Positions 1 through 8,655 of a stretch of DNA of 31,360 bases are shown here, piece after piece. The stretch comes from Casp-actino8 sp032118015. GTDB taxonomy: Bacteria > Actinomycetota > Acidimicrobiia > Acidimicrobiales > Ilumatobacteraceae. The notes beneath the pieces were generated by a model, which saw nothing but the letters and a program-made list of their open reading frames with translations, was not told where the DNA came from and made no database searches. Location: the NCBI GenBank assembly GCA_032118015.1, contig JAULYE010000208.1, positions 1-31,360 of the forward strand. The letters run 5' to 3'. The position numbers and the translations under genes are program-made. How positions within the stretch are numbered: the first letter of the stretch is position 1; each line of letters starts with the position of its first letter.

Positions 1-357
1 CGAACTCCTGACGCGCCTGCGTTGGTCATCGTCGACTGGCAGACCGCCAATGAAGGTCTGGGGATGGTCGATGTGGCGTACATGATCGCCGGCAGCTTCA
101 CGCCCGAGCGGAGGCGAGATGTCGAACGGTCACTTGTGGAGTCCTATCTCACAAAAGTGCGTGCTGCTGGTGTGCAGTACAGCGACGAGGACTGTTGGCG
201 TGATTATCGGTTCGGGTCGCTGTGGGGATTGATCATCACGGTGCTTGCTACATCAATGGCTGCACAAACCGAACGCGGGGACAATCTCTTCGTGATGATG
301 GCAACACAACACGGCTATCAGGCACTGGACCATCAGGCGCTGGAACTGCTTCAGTGA
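1..357 (+). CDS. Phosphotransferase (APH/ecdysteroid kinase-like), C-terminal part
   Basis: The reading frame is open from the first base of the window and ends at a TGA, so only the last 118 residues or so are present. The sequence VIVDWQTANEGLGMVDVAYM matches the metal-binding end of the aminoglycoside-phosphotransferase/choline-kinase fold: the Asp of 'xDWQ' is the DFG-like aspartate, followed by the usual Gly-x-x-DxAY segment. The rest is the helical C-lobe. These enzymes transfer phosphate from ATP to small hydroxylated or amino substrates; the substrate cannot be told from this fragment. The catalytic loop (HxDxxxxN) would lie upstream, outside the window. A TTG inside the fragment at 22 could be mistaken for a start but falls in the middle of the fold. 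Confidence 0.75.
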   Translation, partial: RTPDAPALVIVDWQTANEGLGMVDVAYMIAGSFTPERRRDVERSLVESYLTKVRAAGVQYSDEDCWRDYRFGSLWGLIITVLATSMAAQTERGDNLFVMMATQHGYQALDHQALELLQ

Positions 358-391
358 TCGGGTGTCGGATCAGAGTTCGTATACATATATA

Positions 392-422
392 TGCGTGTCG
401 TGGGGTATGTGCGTGTCGTGGG
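392..422 (+). repeat. 13-bp direct repeat upstream of monooxygenase
   Basis: TGCGTGTCGTGGG occurs perfectly at 392-404 and 410-422, an 18-bp period, and a further partial copy (GCGTGT) follows at 423-428. It sits 53-83 bp before the monooxygenase start and just after an AT-rich stretch (GTATACATATAT, 379-390) that could be a -10 region. It could be an operator or a leader element; this is inference from position only. Confidence 0.4.
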
Positions 423-474
423 CGCGTGTCCACGGGACACGATGAAGAAGAGTTTCAGAAAAGTGAGGGATGAC

Positions 475-2271
475 ATGAGTGGTGATGTGACGGTCGAATT
501 CGATCCGGATGCCTTGCGGGAGAAGTACCGTTTCGAACGCGACAAGCGTTTGCATGAAAGCGGAAATGACCAGTACATAGAGATCGCAGGCGAGTACGCG
601 CAGTACCTCGACGATCCCTACATGTCGTCGATTCAGCGGTCGCCCCGATTCGACGAAGTGGATATCGCCGTGATCGGCGGTGGATTCGGCGGACTTCTTG
701 CTGGTGCTCGTCTGCGTCAAGCCGGATTCGACGACATCTGCATGATCGAAAAAGGCGGTGATTTCGGCGGAACCTGGTACTGGAATCGATATCCGGGTGC
801 CGCCTGCGACGTCGAGTCGTACATCTACCTCCCTCTTCTCGAAGAGGTGGGATACGTTCCCACTCAGAAGTATTCGGGCGCTCCGGAAATCCTGGCTCAC
901 AGCCAAGCAATTGCCCGTCACTTCGACCTGTATCGCAATGCTTGTTTGCAGACCGAAGTCACCGAACTGCGTTGGAACGAGTCCGCTCGGCGTTGGGTGG
1001 TTCACACGAACCGTGGGGATGAGTTGATGGCCCGGTTCGTCGTCATGGCAAATGGACCGCTGCACAGACCCAAATTGCCGGGAATACCCGGGATCGAGTC
1101 GTTCCGGGGGCACACCTTCCACACGAGCCGCTGGGATTACGATTACACGGGCGGAACGTCCGAAGGCGGACTCACGAGGCTCGCCGACAAGAGGGTCGGC
1201 ATCATCGGTACGGGAGCGACGGCTGTTCAGTGCGTTCCGCATCTCGGCGCGAATGCAGAGACACTCCATGTGTTCCAGCGCACGCCGTCATCGATCGACG
1301 TTCGCAACAATCGTCCGACAGATCCTGAGTGGGTTGCCTCGCTGGAACCCGGATGGCAAAAGGAGAGGATGGACAACTTCAATGCCCTGGTGAGCGGTGG
1401 CTTCGCCGAGGTCGACCTGGTCAGTGACGGCTGGACCGACATCATCGGCAACCTTCTCATCCGTCTGCGGAGAGAAGCCAATCCTGATCTGTCAGCAGAG
1501 GGGTTGGCGCGCAATCTCGAATTGGCGGACTTCGAGAAGATGGAGCAGATTCGCGACAGGATCGAGAACATCGTCGCTGATCCGAGCACGGCTGAAGCGT
1601 TGAAGCCGTGGTACCGCCAGTTTTGCAAGCGCCCGTGCTTCCACGATGAATATCTCCAGACCTTCAATCGACCCAATGTCCATCTCATCGATACCGATGG
1701 GCGAGGGGTGGAACGAATCACTGAGCGTGGCGTTGTAGCCAATGGGATCGAGTACGAACTCGATTGTTTGATCTATGCAACGGGATTCGAAGTGGGAACT
1801 GATTACACCCGTCGAGCTGGATACGAGGTCTATGGAGTCGATGGACGGTCATTGACCGAGCACTGGTCCGATGGAGCTCGAACACTGCACGGATTCCACA
1901 GTCACGGTTTCCCGAATTGCTTCATCGTCAGCAATGTCCAGTCCGGGTTCACGGTCAACTATCCACACATGCTCGAAGAACAGGGACGTCATCTTTCGTA
2001 TCTCTTGCGTCGGCTGACCGACGACGGCGTCACTCGTGTCGAGGTGTCCGAAGAGTCGGAGCAATGGTGGGTGGATCGAATCCTGTCGCTGTCCCAGAAC
2101 AACATCAAGTTCCTCGAAGCGTGTACCCCCGGCTACTACAACAACGAAGGTCGGCCAGCAGCGCGCAGCGTGCAAAGTGGGAGCTATGGCGCCGGTCCCG
2201 TGGCATTCGTTCAGGTGTTGGAGAGCTGGCGCGCTCAGGACCAGTTGAAAGGTCTCGAAGTGTCTGCATAG
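475..2271 (+). CDS. Flavin-containing monooxygenase, Baeyer-Villiger type
   Basis: A 598-residue class B flavoprotein monooxygenase. The FAD-binding Rossmann motif is GGGFGG at residues 68-73, the Baeyer-Villiger fingerprint FxGxxxHxxxWD is at 210-221 (FRGHTFHTSRWD), and the NADPH-binding Rossmann motif is GTGATA at 245-250. A C-terminal YATGF motif is also present. Such enzymes use NADPH and O2 to insert oxygen into ketones, giving esters or lactones. The long N-terminal extension before the first Rossmann fold resembles that of steroid and cyclic-ketone monooxygenases. ATG 475 is preferred because GAGGGA lies just upstream; in-frame starts at 391 and 442 would add residues that read through the direct repeats and lack a ribosome site. 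The exact substrate is not predictable. It is cytosolic and probably transcribed alone. Confidence 0.9.
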   Translation: MSGDVTVEFDPDALREKYRFERDKRLHESGNDQYIEIAGEYAQYLDDPYMSSIQRSPRFDEVDIAVIGGGFGGLLAGARLRQAGFDDICMIEKGGDFGGTWYWNRYPGAACDVESYIYLPLLEEVGYVPTQKYSGAPEILAHSQAIARHFDLYRNACLQTEVTELRWNESARRWVVHTNRGDELMARFVVMANGPLHRPKLPGIPGIESFRGHTFHTSRWDYDYTGGTSEGGLTRLADKRVGIIGTGATAVQCVPHLGANAETLHVFQRTPSSIDVRNNRPTDPEWVASLEPGWQKERMDNFNALVSGGFAEVDLVSDGWTDIIGNLLIRLRREANPDLSAEGLARNLELADFEKMEQIRDRIENIVADPSTAEALKPWYRQFCKRPCFHDEYLQTFNRPNVHLIDTDGRGVERITERGVVANGIEYELDCLIYATGFEVGTDYTRRAGYEVYGVDGRSLTEHWSDGARTLHGFHSHGFPNCFIVSNVQSGFTVNYPHMLEEQGRHLSYLLRRLTDDGVTRVEVSEESEQWWVDRILSLSQNNIKFLEACTPGYYNNEGRPAARSVQSGSYGAGPVAFVQVLESWRAQDQLKGLEVSA

Positions 2272-2358
2272 ACGCGTATAAAGCGTTACAGGGGGGCTGT
2301 ATCGGGGGCTGTGCAGGCGTGGAGTCGTTTCCCCGTGATGCTGTGACACACTTGAACC

Positions 2359-4863
2359 ATGCATTTTTCAACCCCCACAAAGTTCATGCGCTCGACGGTA
2401 CGCGCCGTCGTCGTCTTCGGACTGATTGCTGTCGGTGTCAGTTGTTCCGACGGTGATTCCACTCCAGCGGATTCGGTCGGTAGTGAGTCGACGGTTGTCG
2501 ACTCGAATGCTGGTTCCTATGAAGCGACGATTCGTCGAACCGACGACGGTGTCCCGCACATCATCGCTGATGACCTACGCGGGGTGTTCTTCGGGCAGGG
2601 CTATGCCAGTGCGCAGGATCATGGCTGTTCGCTGGCCGATCAGATGCTCAAGGTGCAGAGCCGGCGTGCCGCCGCACTCGGACCTGGAACGAACAACGCC
2701 AACGTCGACAGCGACTTTGCTTGGTTGGCGATCGGAATCGACCGTTTGGCTCGCGCCGACTACGCAGCAGTTCCTGCTGACATCACCGAACAATTCGAAG
2801 CGTTCGCTGCGGGATGGAATATTCACCTCGAGGCCGTAGGCACCGAGGGTATGCCCGGATGGTGCAAGGGCGAGGATTGGGTGACTCCGATCACCGGAGA
2901 AGATCTCTACGCATATGCCCGATCGATCGCGCTCAATGCATCGTCGTCGAGACTTGCTTCATATATCGCGAAAGCTCAGCCCCCAGAGCCCGTTGACAAA
3001 GGTATTCCGACCGTCGGCATGAACTCGGCGACCACCACGATCGCCAGTAATGGATGGGCTGTCGGCCGGGACCTGGTCGAAGGTGGACAGGGCGCGATTC
3101 TCGTTGCCAACCCTCACTTCCCCTGGGAAGGCGAACTGCGATTCTGGGAAGTTCATCTGACAGTCCCGGGAGAGTTGGATATCTATGGCGCCAACCTGAC
3201 AGGTGTTCCGGGAATCGGTATCGGATTCACGAGCGAATTCGCATGGACCCACACGGTTTCTGCCGGAGCGCGCTTCACCGCATACACGTTGAATCTCGAT
3301 CCCAACAATTCGACGTGGTACTTCGTGGATGGCGAGCTCGTGGAAATGAGTGAGCAGGATTTCGAGATCGAAGTTCGCTTTCCTGATGGCTCGACGAACA
3401 CACAGACTCGCACGATGTACTCCAGCGAATACGGACCAATTCTCGACTTCCCTGGTGTGGGCTGGTCCGATACATCAGTCATCACCTATCGAGATGCGAA
3501 TCTCGAAAACGACGAGTTCATCCTGCAGTACGCAGACATGGCTCGTGCCGGGTCGTTCGACGAATTCGTCGAAGCGCATCGCGAACACCAGGGAGTTCCC
3601 TTGTTCAACACCATCGCTGTCAGCAAGGACGGTCGTGCGTGGTACGCCGACACCTCGGCGACTCCGAATCTGTCTGCAGAGGCAGAAGCTGCCTACCGCT
3701 CCGAACTAGCAGCAGGAGGACTCACAGCCATCGCTCGTCAAAGTGGCGCCGTGCTTCTCGACGGCTCGAACAGCGTGTTCCGCTGGGAAGAGCAAGAAGG
3801 ATCTCGCGACCCGGGTCTCGTACCGTGGGACGAGTTGCCTCAGTCCGAGCGCAGCGACTTCGTCTTCAATGCCAATGACAGTTTCTGGGTCAACAACGGC
3901 TCCGAAGTCACGAGTGGCGAGTATTCGATTCTCCACGGCGAACAAGACACTGCCCGTTCACCACGCACACGGGAGAACGTCCGCATCCTCACAGATACGT
4001 CAGAGACGGGCTTTGCCGGTGTCGATGGCAAGTTCTCGGCCGAGGAATTGCGTGATGCGGCTCTTGGCAACACGAGCTATACAGCGTGGATGTTCCGCGA
4101 GGCACTCGTGGAGCGTTGTCGTGCCTCGGGTCCAGTGGAGTTGACACCGGTTCTCGGGAACGATGGCGTCGAAGTACTTCCGGCAGCAACGATCGATCTC
4201 GCCAGTGCATGTGACGTTCTTTCACAGTGGGATGGAACGTTCAATCTCGATGCTGCGGGTGCGCCATTGTTCAGGGAGTGGCTCGGACAGTTCCCAATTT
4301 CAGCATTCGGTGATGCTGGGGATCTCTTCGCAGAAGCATTCGATGCTGCTGATCCGGCGAACACCCCGAGTGGACTTGCTCCATCGACTGGTGCGAATGA
4401 TCCAGTCATTGTCAATCTTGCTCGAGCAGTGCACATTCTGCGAACGGCAGGATTCGATGAGTCCGGCACCTTGGGCGAGATGCAGTTCTCCGCCCGCTCG
4501 GCGACACGGATTCCGATCCATGGCGGTCTTGCCACTGATGGTGTTGCCAACATCGTCAGTTGGGGCGGTCTCGGTTCCACAACGGAGCCCGTACCGACTC
4601 GCGGTGATCGCGTCGCACCAGGAAGCTCTCTGACGAGTGATGGCTACCCGATCAACTACGGGACGAGCTTCATCATGGTGGTCGATTTCACCAGTGGTTC
4701 GCCTGAGGCTTGGGCATTCCTCACGTATTCGAACACCGGTGATCGAACCTCGCCGTTGTTCGATGCCCAGATGCAGGCTTTCAGTGACAAGGAATGGCGC
4801 AGCGTGATCTTCGATCAGGACGAAATCGAAGAGGTAGCTGAGTCGATCACCGTCAGCGGCTGA
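2359..4863 (+). CDS. Penicillin acylase family lipoprotein (Ntn amidohydrolase)
   Basis: An 834-residue N-terminal-nucleophile hydrolase of the penicillin/acyl-homoserine-lactone/aculeacin acylase family, which cleave amide-linked acyl chains outside the membrane. The N-terminus has a basic n-region, a hydrophobic core and a lipobox-like VGVSC, so the protein is probably lipid-anchored. The alpha subunit carries the typical GQGYASAQDH segment. The predicted self-cleavage site is before Ser230 (SNGWAVG), which becomes the nucleophile of the beta subunit; ANPHFPW follows as in relatives. The start could be ATG 2359 or ATG 2386; the latter gives a compact lipoprotein signal, and neither has a good ribosome site. 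CACACT 6 nt before 2359 could be a weak -10 of a leaderless transcript. The substrate is unknown; quorum-signal or peptide-antibiotic deacylation are both possible. Confidence 0.9.
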   Translation: MHFSTPTKFMRSTVRAVVVFGLIAVGVSCSDGDSTPADSVGSESTVVDSNAGSYEATIRRTDDGVPHIIADDLRGVFFGQGYASAQDHGCSLADQMLKVQSRRAAALGPGTNNANVDSDFAWLAIGIDRLARADYAAVPADITEQFEAFAAGWNIHLEAVGTEGMPGWCKGEDWVTPITGEDLYAYARSIALNASSSRLASYIAKAQPPEPVDKGIPTVGMNSATTTIASNGWAVGRDLVEGGQGAILVANPHFPWEGELRFWEVHLTVPGELDIYGANLTGVPGIGIGFTSEFAWTHTVSAGARFTAYTLNLDPNNSTWYFVDGELVEMSEQDFEIEVRFPDGSTNTQTRTMYSSEYGPILDFPGVGWSDTSVITYRDANLENDEFILQYADMARAGSFDEFVEAHREHQGVPLFNTIAVSKDGRAWYADTSATPNLSAEAEAAYRSELAAGGLTAIARQSGAVLLDGSNSVFRWEEQEGSRDPGLVPWDELPQSERSDFVFNANDSFWVNNGSEVTSGEYSILHGEQDTARSPRTRENVRILTDTSETGFAGVDGKFSAEELRDAALGNTSYTAWMFREALVERCRASGPVELTPVLGNDGVEVLPAATIDLASACDVLSQWDGTFNLDAAGAPLFREWLGQFPISAFGDAGDLFAEAFDAADPANTPSGLAPSTGANDPVIVNLARAVHILRTAGFDESGTLGEMQFSARSATRIPIHGGLATDGVANIVSWGGLGSTTEPVPTRGDRVAPGSSLTSDGYPINYGTSFIMVVDFTSGSPEAWAFLTYSNTGDRTSPLFDAQMQAFSDKEWRSVIFDQDEIEEVAESITVSG

Positions 4864-4876
4864 TTGTGACAGCTGG

Positions 4877-4908
4877 TTTTCCGGTCAGTCTTCGGGCTGG
4901 CCGGAAAA
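4877..4908. repeat. Stem-loop in convergent gap, overlapping prfC stop
   Basis: TTTTCCGGTCAG (4877-4888) pairs with CTGGCCGGAAAA (4897-4908), giving a 12-bp stem with one G-U pair and an 8-nt loop. It lies between two convergent genes and includes the prfC stop codon. The T run is on the 5' side of the stem and the A run on the 3' side on both strands, so it is not a classical U-tract terminator. It may still act as a 3'-end hairpin. Confidence 0.5.
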
Positions 4909-6477
4909 CACCGGCTTCAAGGTGAGCTCTGGCTCGTCGCTTTCGAGTCGGGCGAGCCGATACTTGTTCTCGAACAACGCAACCATCTCTCCGTCGCTGC
5001 GATACAGAATGCGAATTCCTCCAACAGAACGCAGGCGCTCAGCGCTCTCCTTATCAGTGATGCGCATGGCCTGATACGGAGCCGAGAGAATTTCGGCTGG
5101 GGCTCCGAACTCGCTCTGCAAGCGGTGAGCAAAGACATCGAACTGAAGGACGCCAACCGCCGCCAGAACCGGATCGGTGTCGCCGAAATCCAAGTCCCGC
5201 AAGATCTGAACGACTCCCTCTTCATCGAGTTGTTCGAGGCCCCGACGGAACTGCTTGATCTTGCTGCGATCGATTGGTCGTGCAGTTGCAAAAACTTCCG
5301 GCGCAAATTTCGGTAAAGCAGGAAACTCGATCTTCTTGCCGACGTACAAGGTGTCGCCAATGTGGATGTCTCCCGCATTGACCAGCCCGATGATGTCCCC
5401 CGGAAAAGCCTCCTCGATCGTTTGTCGATCACTACCGAAAGCTGTCGTTGCATATTTCGTGCCGACTTGACGATCGGTTCGAAAACATGTGACGTCCATT
5501 CCTCGCTCGAACTGTCCCGAGCACACGCGGGCGAAAGCAAGGCGATCGCGGTGATTCGGATCCATATTGGCCTGGATCTTGAACACGAAAGCGGAAAAGG
5601 AATTGTCGAGATCCCGTTCGACACCGCTGACGTCGCGTCGGGGGAGTGGAGGTGGTGCTAGTTCTGCAACCGCATCGAGAAGGGCACGCACGCCGAAATT
5701 GGTCAATGCCGAACCGACGAACACAGGTGTGCTCTTGCCCGCCAAAAACGAAGGCACATCGACGGTTGCTCCGATCGCATCGAGGAGGGAGCACGATTCC
5801 ATCGCCGTCGTCCACGCTGCGCCTTCTTCAGTTGCTGCACGATCGGCGTCGATGATTTCTTCCGGAGCAGCTGCAGCGCCGCGAGCGGTTCGCGTGTACT
5901 TGGTGAAAACCCCGGTGCGCCGGTCGATGGTTCCGCGAAAATCTCCAGGGATACCGACGGGCCACGTTGCTGGAGTCGCACGAAGACCGATTTGCTGTTC
6001 CACCTCGTCGAGAAGTTCGAGTGGGTCACGGCCTGGTCGGTCGAATTTGTTGAAGAAGGTGAGCACAGGAAGTCGACGTGCACGGCACACCTGGAACAAC
6101 TTCAACGTCTGGGATTCGATACCTTTGGCCGTGTCGAGAACCATGATCACGGCATCGACCGCCGCGAGCACGCGGTAGGTGTCTTCGCTGAAATCTTTGT
6201 GTCCTGGGGTGTCGAGAAGATTGAACACACAGTCCCCATAAGGAAATTGGAGGACTGTCGACGAGATGGAGATCCCACGCTGCTTTTCCATCTCCATCCA
6301 GTCCGAAGTTGCAGATCGCTGCCCCTGTCGAGCTCGAACCGATCCGGCTTCTTGCACGGCACCTGCATAGAGAAGGAACTTCTCCGTCAAACTTGTCTTG
6401 CCGGCGTCTGGATGACTGATGATGGCAAAAGTTCGCCTCCGCTGGGCCTCGTGAAGAAGTGACCCGTTCGAACTCAT
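4885..6477 (-). CDS. prfC: Peptide chain release factor 3
   Basis: A 530-residue translational GTPase, the normal length for RF3, which recycles RF1/RF2 from the ribosome after peptide release. The G1 P-loop is HPDAGKT at residues 22-28. The G2 region reads EMEKQRGISISSTVLQF, G3 is DTPGHKDF, and G4 is NKFDRPGRDP, with the RF3-specific 'FDRPGRDPLELLDE' context that separates it from EF-G. Domains II and III follow (FAFKIQANMDPNHRDR-type region). The ATG start gives a standard N-terminus, and TACTCT lies exactly 9 nt upstream, fitting a nearly leaderless transcript. It is transcribed alone, divergently from the oxidoreductase pair. Confidence 0.97.
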   Translation of the reverse strand: MSSNGSLLHEAQRRRTFAIISHPDAGKTSLTEKFLLYAGAVQEAGSVRARQGQRSATSDWMEMEKQRGISISSTVLQFPYGDCVFNLLDTPGHKDFSEDTYRVLAAVDAVIMVLDTAKGIESQTLKLFQVCRARRLPVLTFFNKFDRPGRDPLELLDEVEQQIGLRATPATWPVGIPGDFRGTIDRRTGVFTKYTRTARGAAAAPEEIIDADRAATEEGAAWTTAMESCSLLDAIGATVDVPSFLAGKSTPVFVGSALTNFGVRALLDAVAELAPPPLPRRDVSGVERDLDNSFSAFVFKIQANMDPNHRDRLAFARVCSGQFERGMDVTCFRTDRQVGTKYATTAFGSDRQTIEEAFPGDIIGLVNAGDIHIGDTLYVGKKIEFPALPKFAPEVFATARPIDRSKIKQFRRGLEQLDEEGVVQILRDLDFGDTDPVLAAVGVLQFDVFAHRLQSEFGAPAEILSAPYQAMRITDKESAERLRSVGGIRILYRSDGEMVALFENKYRLARLESDEPELTLKPVFSGQPED

Positions 6478-6486
6478 TGCGTGACA

Positions 6487-6492
6487 AGAGTA
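6487..6492 (-). promoter_or_regulatory. -10 box for prfC
   Basis: TACTCT on the minus strand, 9 nt before the prfC ATG. It matches the actinobacterial TANNNT consensus; a transcript starting about 7 nt downstream would have a leader of only 2-3 nt. No clear -35 is seen. Confidence 0.5.
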
Positions 6493-6526
6493 TCGGGACG
6501 ATCGAAGCGAGCGCGAAATGCGTCAT

Positions 6527-6532
6527 TAGGAT
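6527..6532 (+). promoter_or_regulatory. -10 box for the oxidoreductase operon
   Basis: TAGGAT, 9 nt before ATG 6542, the same spacing as in prfC and bL37. No Shine-Dalgarno sequence is present before that ATG, which supports leaderless translation. Confidence 0.5.
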
Positions 6533-6541
6533 TGCTCCGAT

Positions 6542-7627
6542 ATGAGTCGCCCTTCAGAGTCATTTCCAACACGACGTGTCGGGCTTCTCGCCTACGGGGC
6601 CATCGGCCACGAGCACAATCTTGCGGTCCAGAATTCGCCAGGACTCGAGTTGTCAGCTGTCTGCGATGTGAATCAGGACCGTCTTGCGGCCGCTCGAACA
6701 TTGGCTCCGAATGCTCAGGTCTTCACTGATGCCACGGAGATGCTCGATTCGGGAGCGTTGGATCTGGTGGTCGTTTCGACTCCTCCCAATACTCATTATG
6801 AATGGGCCAAAGCGGCTCTGCTTCGGGATCTTGATGTCGTTCTCGAAAAGCCGATGGCACTGACAGCAGAGCAGTGCGACGAACTCATGACGCTCGCAGT
6901 CGAGCGCGAGAAGTTGCTGGTGGTGTATCAGAATCGCCGATACGACGCAGACTTCGTGACGCTACGCAGACTCATCAGGGAGGGTGTTGTCGGCGAGGTT
7001 TTCCATATCGACACATTTGTCGGCGGATATTCGCGTCCGTGCGATTACTGGCACTCCGATGCCGCAATCTCTGGCGGGGCAATCTTCGACTGGGGAAGTC
7101 ACTTTCTCGACCAAGTCCTGTCGCTGATCGTCGATGAGGTGGCGCATGTCAGCGCGCAGAACCACAAGCGCCAGTGGATGCACGCCACCAATGCCGATCA
7201 TGCCCAGGTCACTTTGACATTCGTAAATGGCAAGCAGGCGACGTTCACTCATTCCGACCTTGCAGCAGCTCGTCGTCCCAAGTTCTACGTTTTGGGAACT
7301 GAGGGAGCAATCGTGGGGGACTGGAACCCCGCTGCCGAGCCGGCAGTTGCGGATCTTCCTGCAATCTTGACAGTCTTCACATCGGATGGTTCACGACGAC
7401 ATGTCGATCTCGACGCAGTTGAGCCGTTCGGCTTTCATCGGTCCATTGTCGAGTATCTCGTGCATGCACGACCCATGGAGGTCACGGCAGCTCAGTCGCG
7501 CGACGTTGTCGCAGTGATGGAGGCAGCCGAAGAGTCAGCGCGCAACAATGCTTTTCCTGTTGTCCCCAACCTCATCAGTCGCCGCTCGATGCAGAGCGCC
7601 GGCCTCGATCCTTCGACGAACAGGTGA
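6542..7627 (+). CDS. Gfo/Idh/MocA family oxidoreductase
   Basis: A 361-residue NAD(P)-dependent sugar or inositol-type dehydrogenase. The N-terminal Rossmann fold has GxxG at residues 19-22 (YGAIGHEHN), the family EKP motif at 102-104 (VLEKPMAL) supplies the conserved lysine, and the C-terminal domain carries GGAIFDWGSHFLD with Asp183 and His187, the usual catalytic pair. Such enzymes oxidise a hydroxyl on a sugar, sugar nucleotide or cyclitol. The downstream gene starts inside this gene's stop codon (GTGA), so the two are translationally coupled and probably act in one pathway on carbohydrate derivatives. The substrate cannot be named. ATG 6542 fits the upstream -10. Confidence 0.92.
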   Translation: MSRPSESFPTRRVGLLAYGAIGHEHNLAVQNSPGLELSAVCDVNQDRLAAARTLAPNAQVFTDATEMLDSGALDLVVVSTPPNTHYEWAKAALLRDLDVVLEKPMALTAEQCDELMTLAVEREKLLVVYQNRRYDADFVTLRRLIREGVVGEVFHIDTFVGGYSRPCDYWHSDAAISGGAIFDWGSHFLDQVLSLIVDEVAHVSAQNHKRQWMHATNADHAQVTLTFVNGKQATFTHSDLAAARRPKFYVLGTEGAIVGDWNPAAEPAVADLPAILTVFTSDGSRRHVDLDAVEPFGFHRSIVEYLVHARPMEVTAAQSRDVVAVMEAAEESARNNAFPVVPNLISRRSMQSAGLDPSTNR

Positions 7628-8565
7628 CCATCCGCTGGGGTTTCCTCGGAGCCGGGTACGTGGCATCGAGGGCGATGGCTCCTGCTGTTCACGAGGCCGC
7701 AGGAGCAACTCTGCAGGGTGTGGCAAGTCGTGATGACACCCGTTCACGGATCCTCGAACCTGCTGTCGTCTTCGATTCGTACGAGAGTCTGATTCAGTCT
7801 CCTGAGATCGACGCTGTGTACATCAGCCTCACCAACAGCCAGCACTGCCATTGGGTCATTGAGGCTGTGAACGCCGGAAAGAACGTCCTGTGTGAGAAAC
7901 CGTTGGCATTGAATGCAGATGAGGTGGGCCTCATCCATGATGCAGCGACGCGTGTCGGACGATCAGTTGTCGAGGCTGTCTGGGTGCGATGGCACCCGCG
8001 ATTCAGGCGCTTCACCGACATCGTTCGTTCAGGTGTGCTCGGAGACGAGTTGCACATGCGCTCGGCATTCACGTTCACATCGGACATGGTGGAGAATTAT
8101 CGACTCGCACCCGAGATGGGAGGCGGAGCGTTGCTCGACGTCGGGTGCTATCAGGTGCACACGTGGCTGGCCACCTTCGGTTCGGAGATCGATGTTCGGG
8201 ATCTCGAAACGGACCGTGTTATCGGGCCGACAGGTGTCGATCTCACGACAAGTGCTCGGGCAACTGTCGGACCACACGCATCTGCAGACATGACGTGTTC
8301 GTTCATCGAGGCCTCCGTTCAGGAACTCGCCGCGCAGGGGTTCAGTACGGACGTTGCGATGGTGGATGGAGAGGCATTCACCACATGGCGCGAGCCGAGC
8401 TCGCTGCGGGTGGGCAACACTGTCGAGACGTTCGCAGAGGTCGATGCGTTCACACTGATGGTGGAACAAGTCAGTCGACAGTTCGCGGGCGAGGAGCCAG
8501 CATTGTTCGATCCCAGTGAGTCGTTTCGGGCAGCACAGATCCTCGATCAGATCTCTCGCAATTGA
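7624..8565 (+). CDS. Gfo/Idh/MocA family oxidoreductase (dihydrodiol dehydrogenase-like)
   Basis: A 313-residue member of the same superfamily as the gene it overlaps by 4 bases (GTG start in GTGA). The Rossmann motif is GAGYVA at residues 9-14 and the EKP motif is at 91-93 (LCEKPLAL). The C-terminal motif GGGALLDVGCY has Cys-Tyr where many relatives have xH, as in the dimeric dihydrodiol/D-xylose dehydrogenase branch. It is predicted to be cytosolic and NAD(P)-dependent. The two paralogs are clearly divergent, so they may oxidise and re-reduce different positions of one sugar; that is inference. No alternative start upstream is needed because the overlap sets it. Confidence 0.92.
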   Translation: MTIRWGFLGAGYVASRAMAPAVHEAAGATLQGVASRDDTRSRILEPAVVFDSYESLIQSPEIDAVYISLTNSQHCHWVIEAVNAGKNVLCEKPLALNADEVGLIHDAATRVGRSVVEAVWVRWHPRFRRFTDIVRSGVLGDELHMRSAFTFTSDMVENYRLAPEMGGGALLDVGCYQVHTWLATFGSEIDVRDLETDRVIGPTGVDLTTSARATVGPHASADMTCSFIEASVQELAAQGFSTDVAMVDGEAFTTWREPSSLRVGNTVETFAEVDAFTLMVEQVSRQFAGEEPALFDPSESFRAAQILDQISRN

Positions 8566-8605
8566 CGCAGGTAGTCGATCGCGCTTGATGTTCAGAGTTG
8601 ATCAA

Positions 8606-8640
8606 GATGTGGCGGCCCGCTGAGGTGTCGCCTCCACATC
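8606..8640 (+). repeat. Inverted repeat after the oxidoreductase operon
   Basis: GATGTGGCGGC (8606-8616) and GCCTCCACATC (8630-8640) can form an 11-bp stem with one mismatch and a 13-nt loop. It lies 41 bases after the preceding stop and 16 bases before the next start. There is no T tract, so it may be a Rho-linked 3' end or a regulatory site for the surface-protein gene. Confidence 0.4.
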
Positions 8641-8655
8641 GATCCACACTGAGGT

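Noticed and set aside
370..1269. A 299-codon minus-strand frame
   Set aside because: It is antisense to the monooxygenase, whose Rossmann and fingerprint motifs are unambiguous.
4877..4908. Classical intrinsic terminator
   Set aside because: The stem is good but on either strand the U run is on the 5' side, not after the hairpin.
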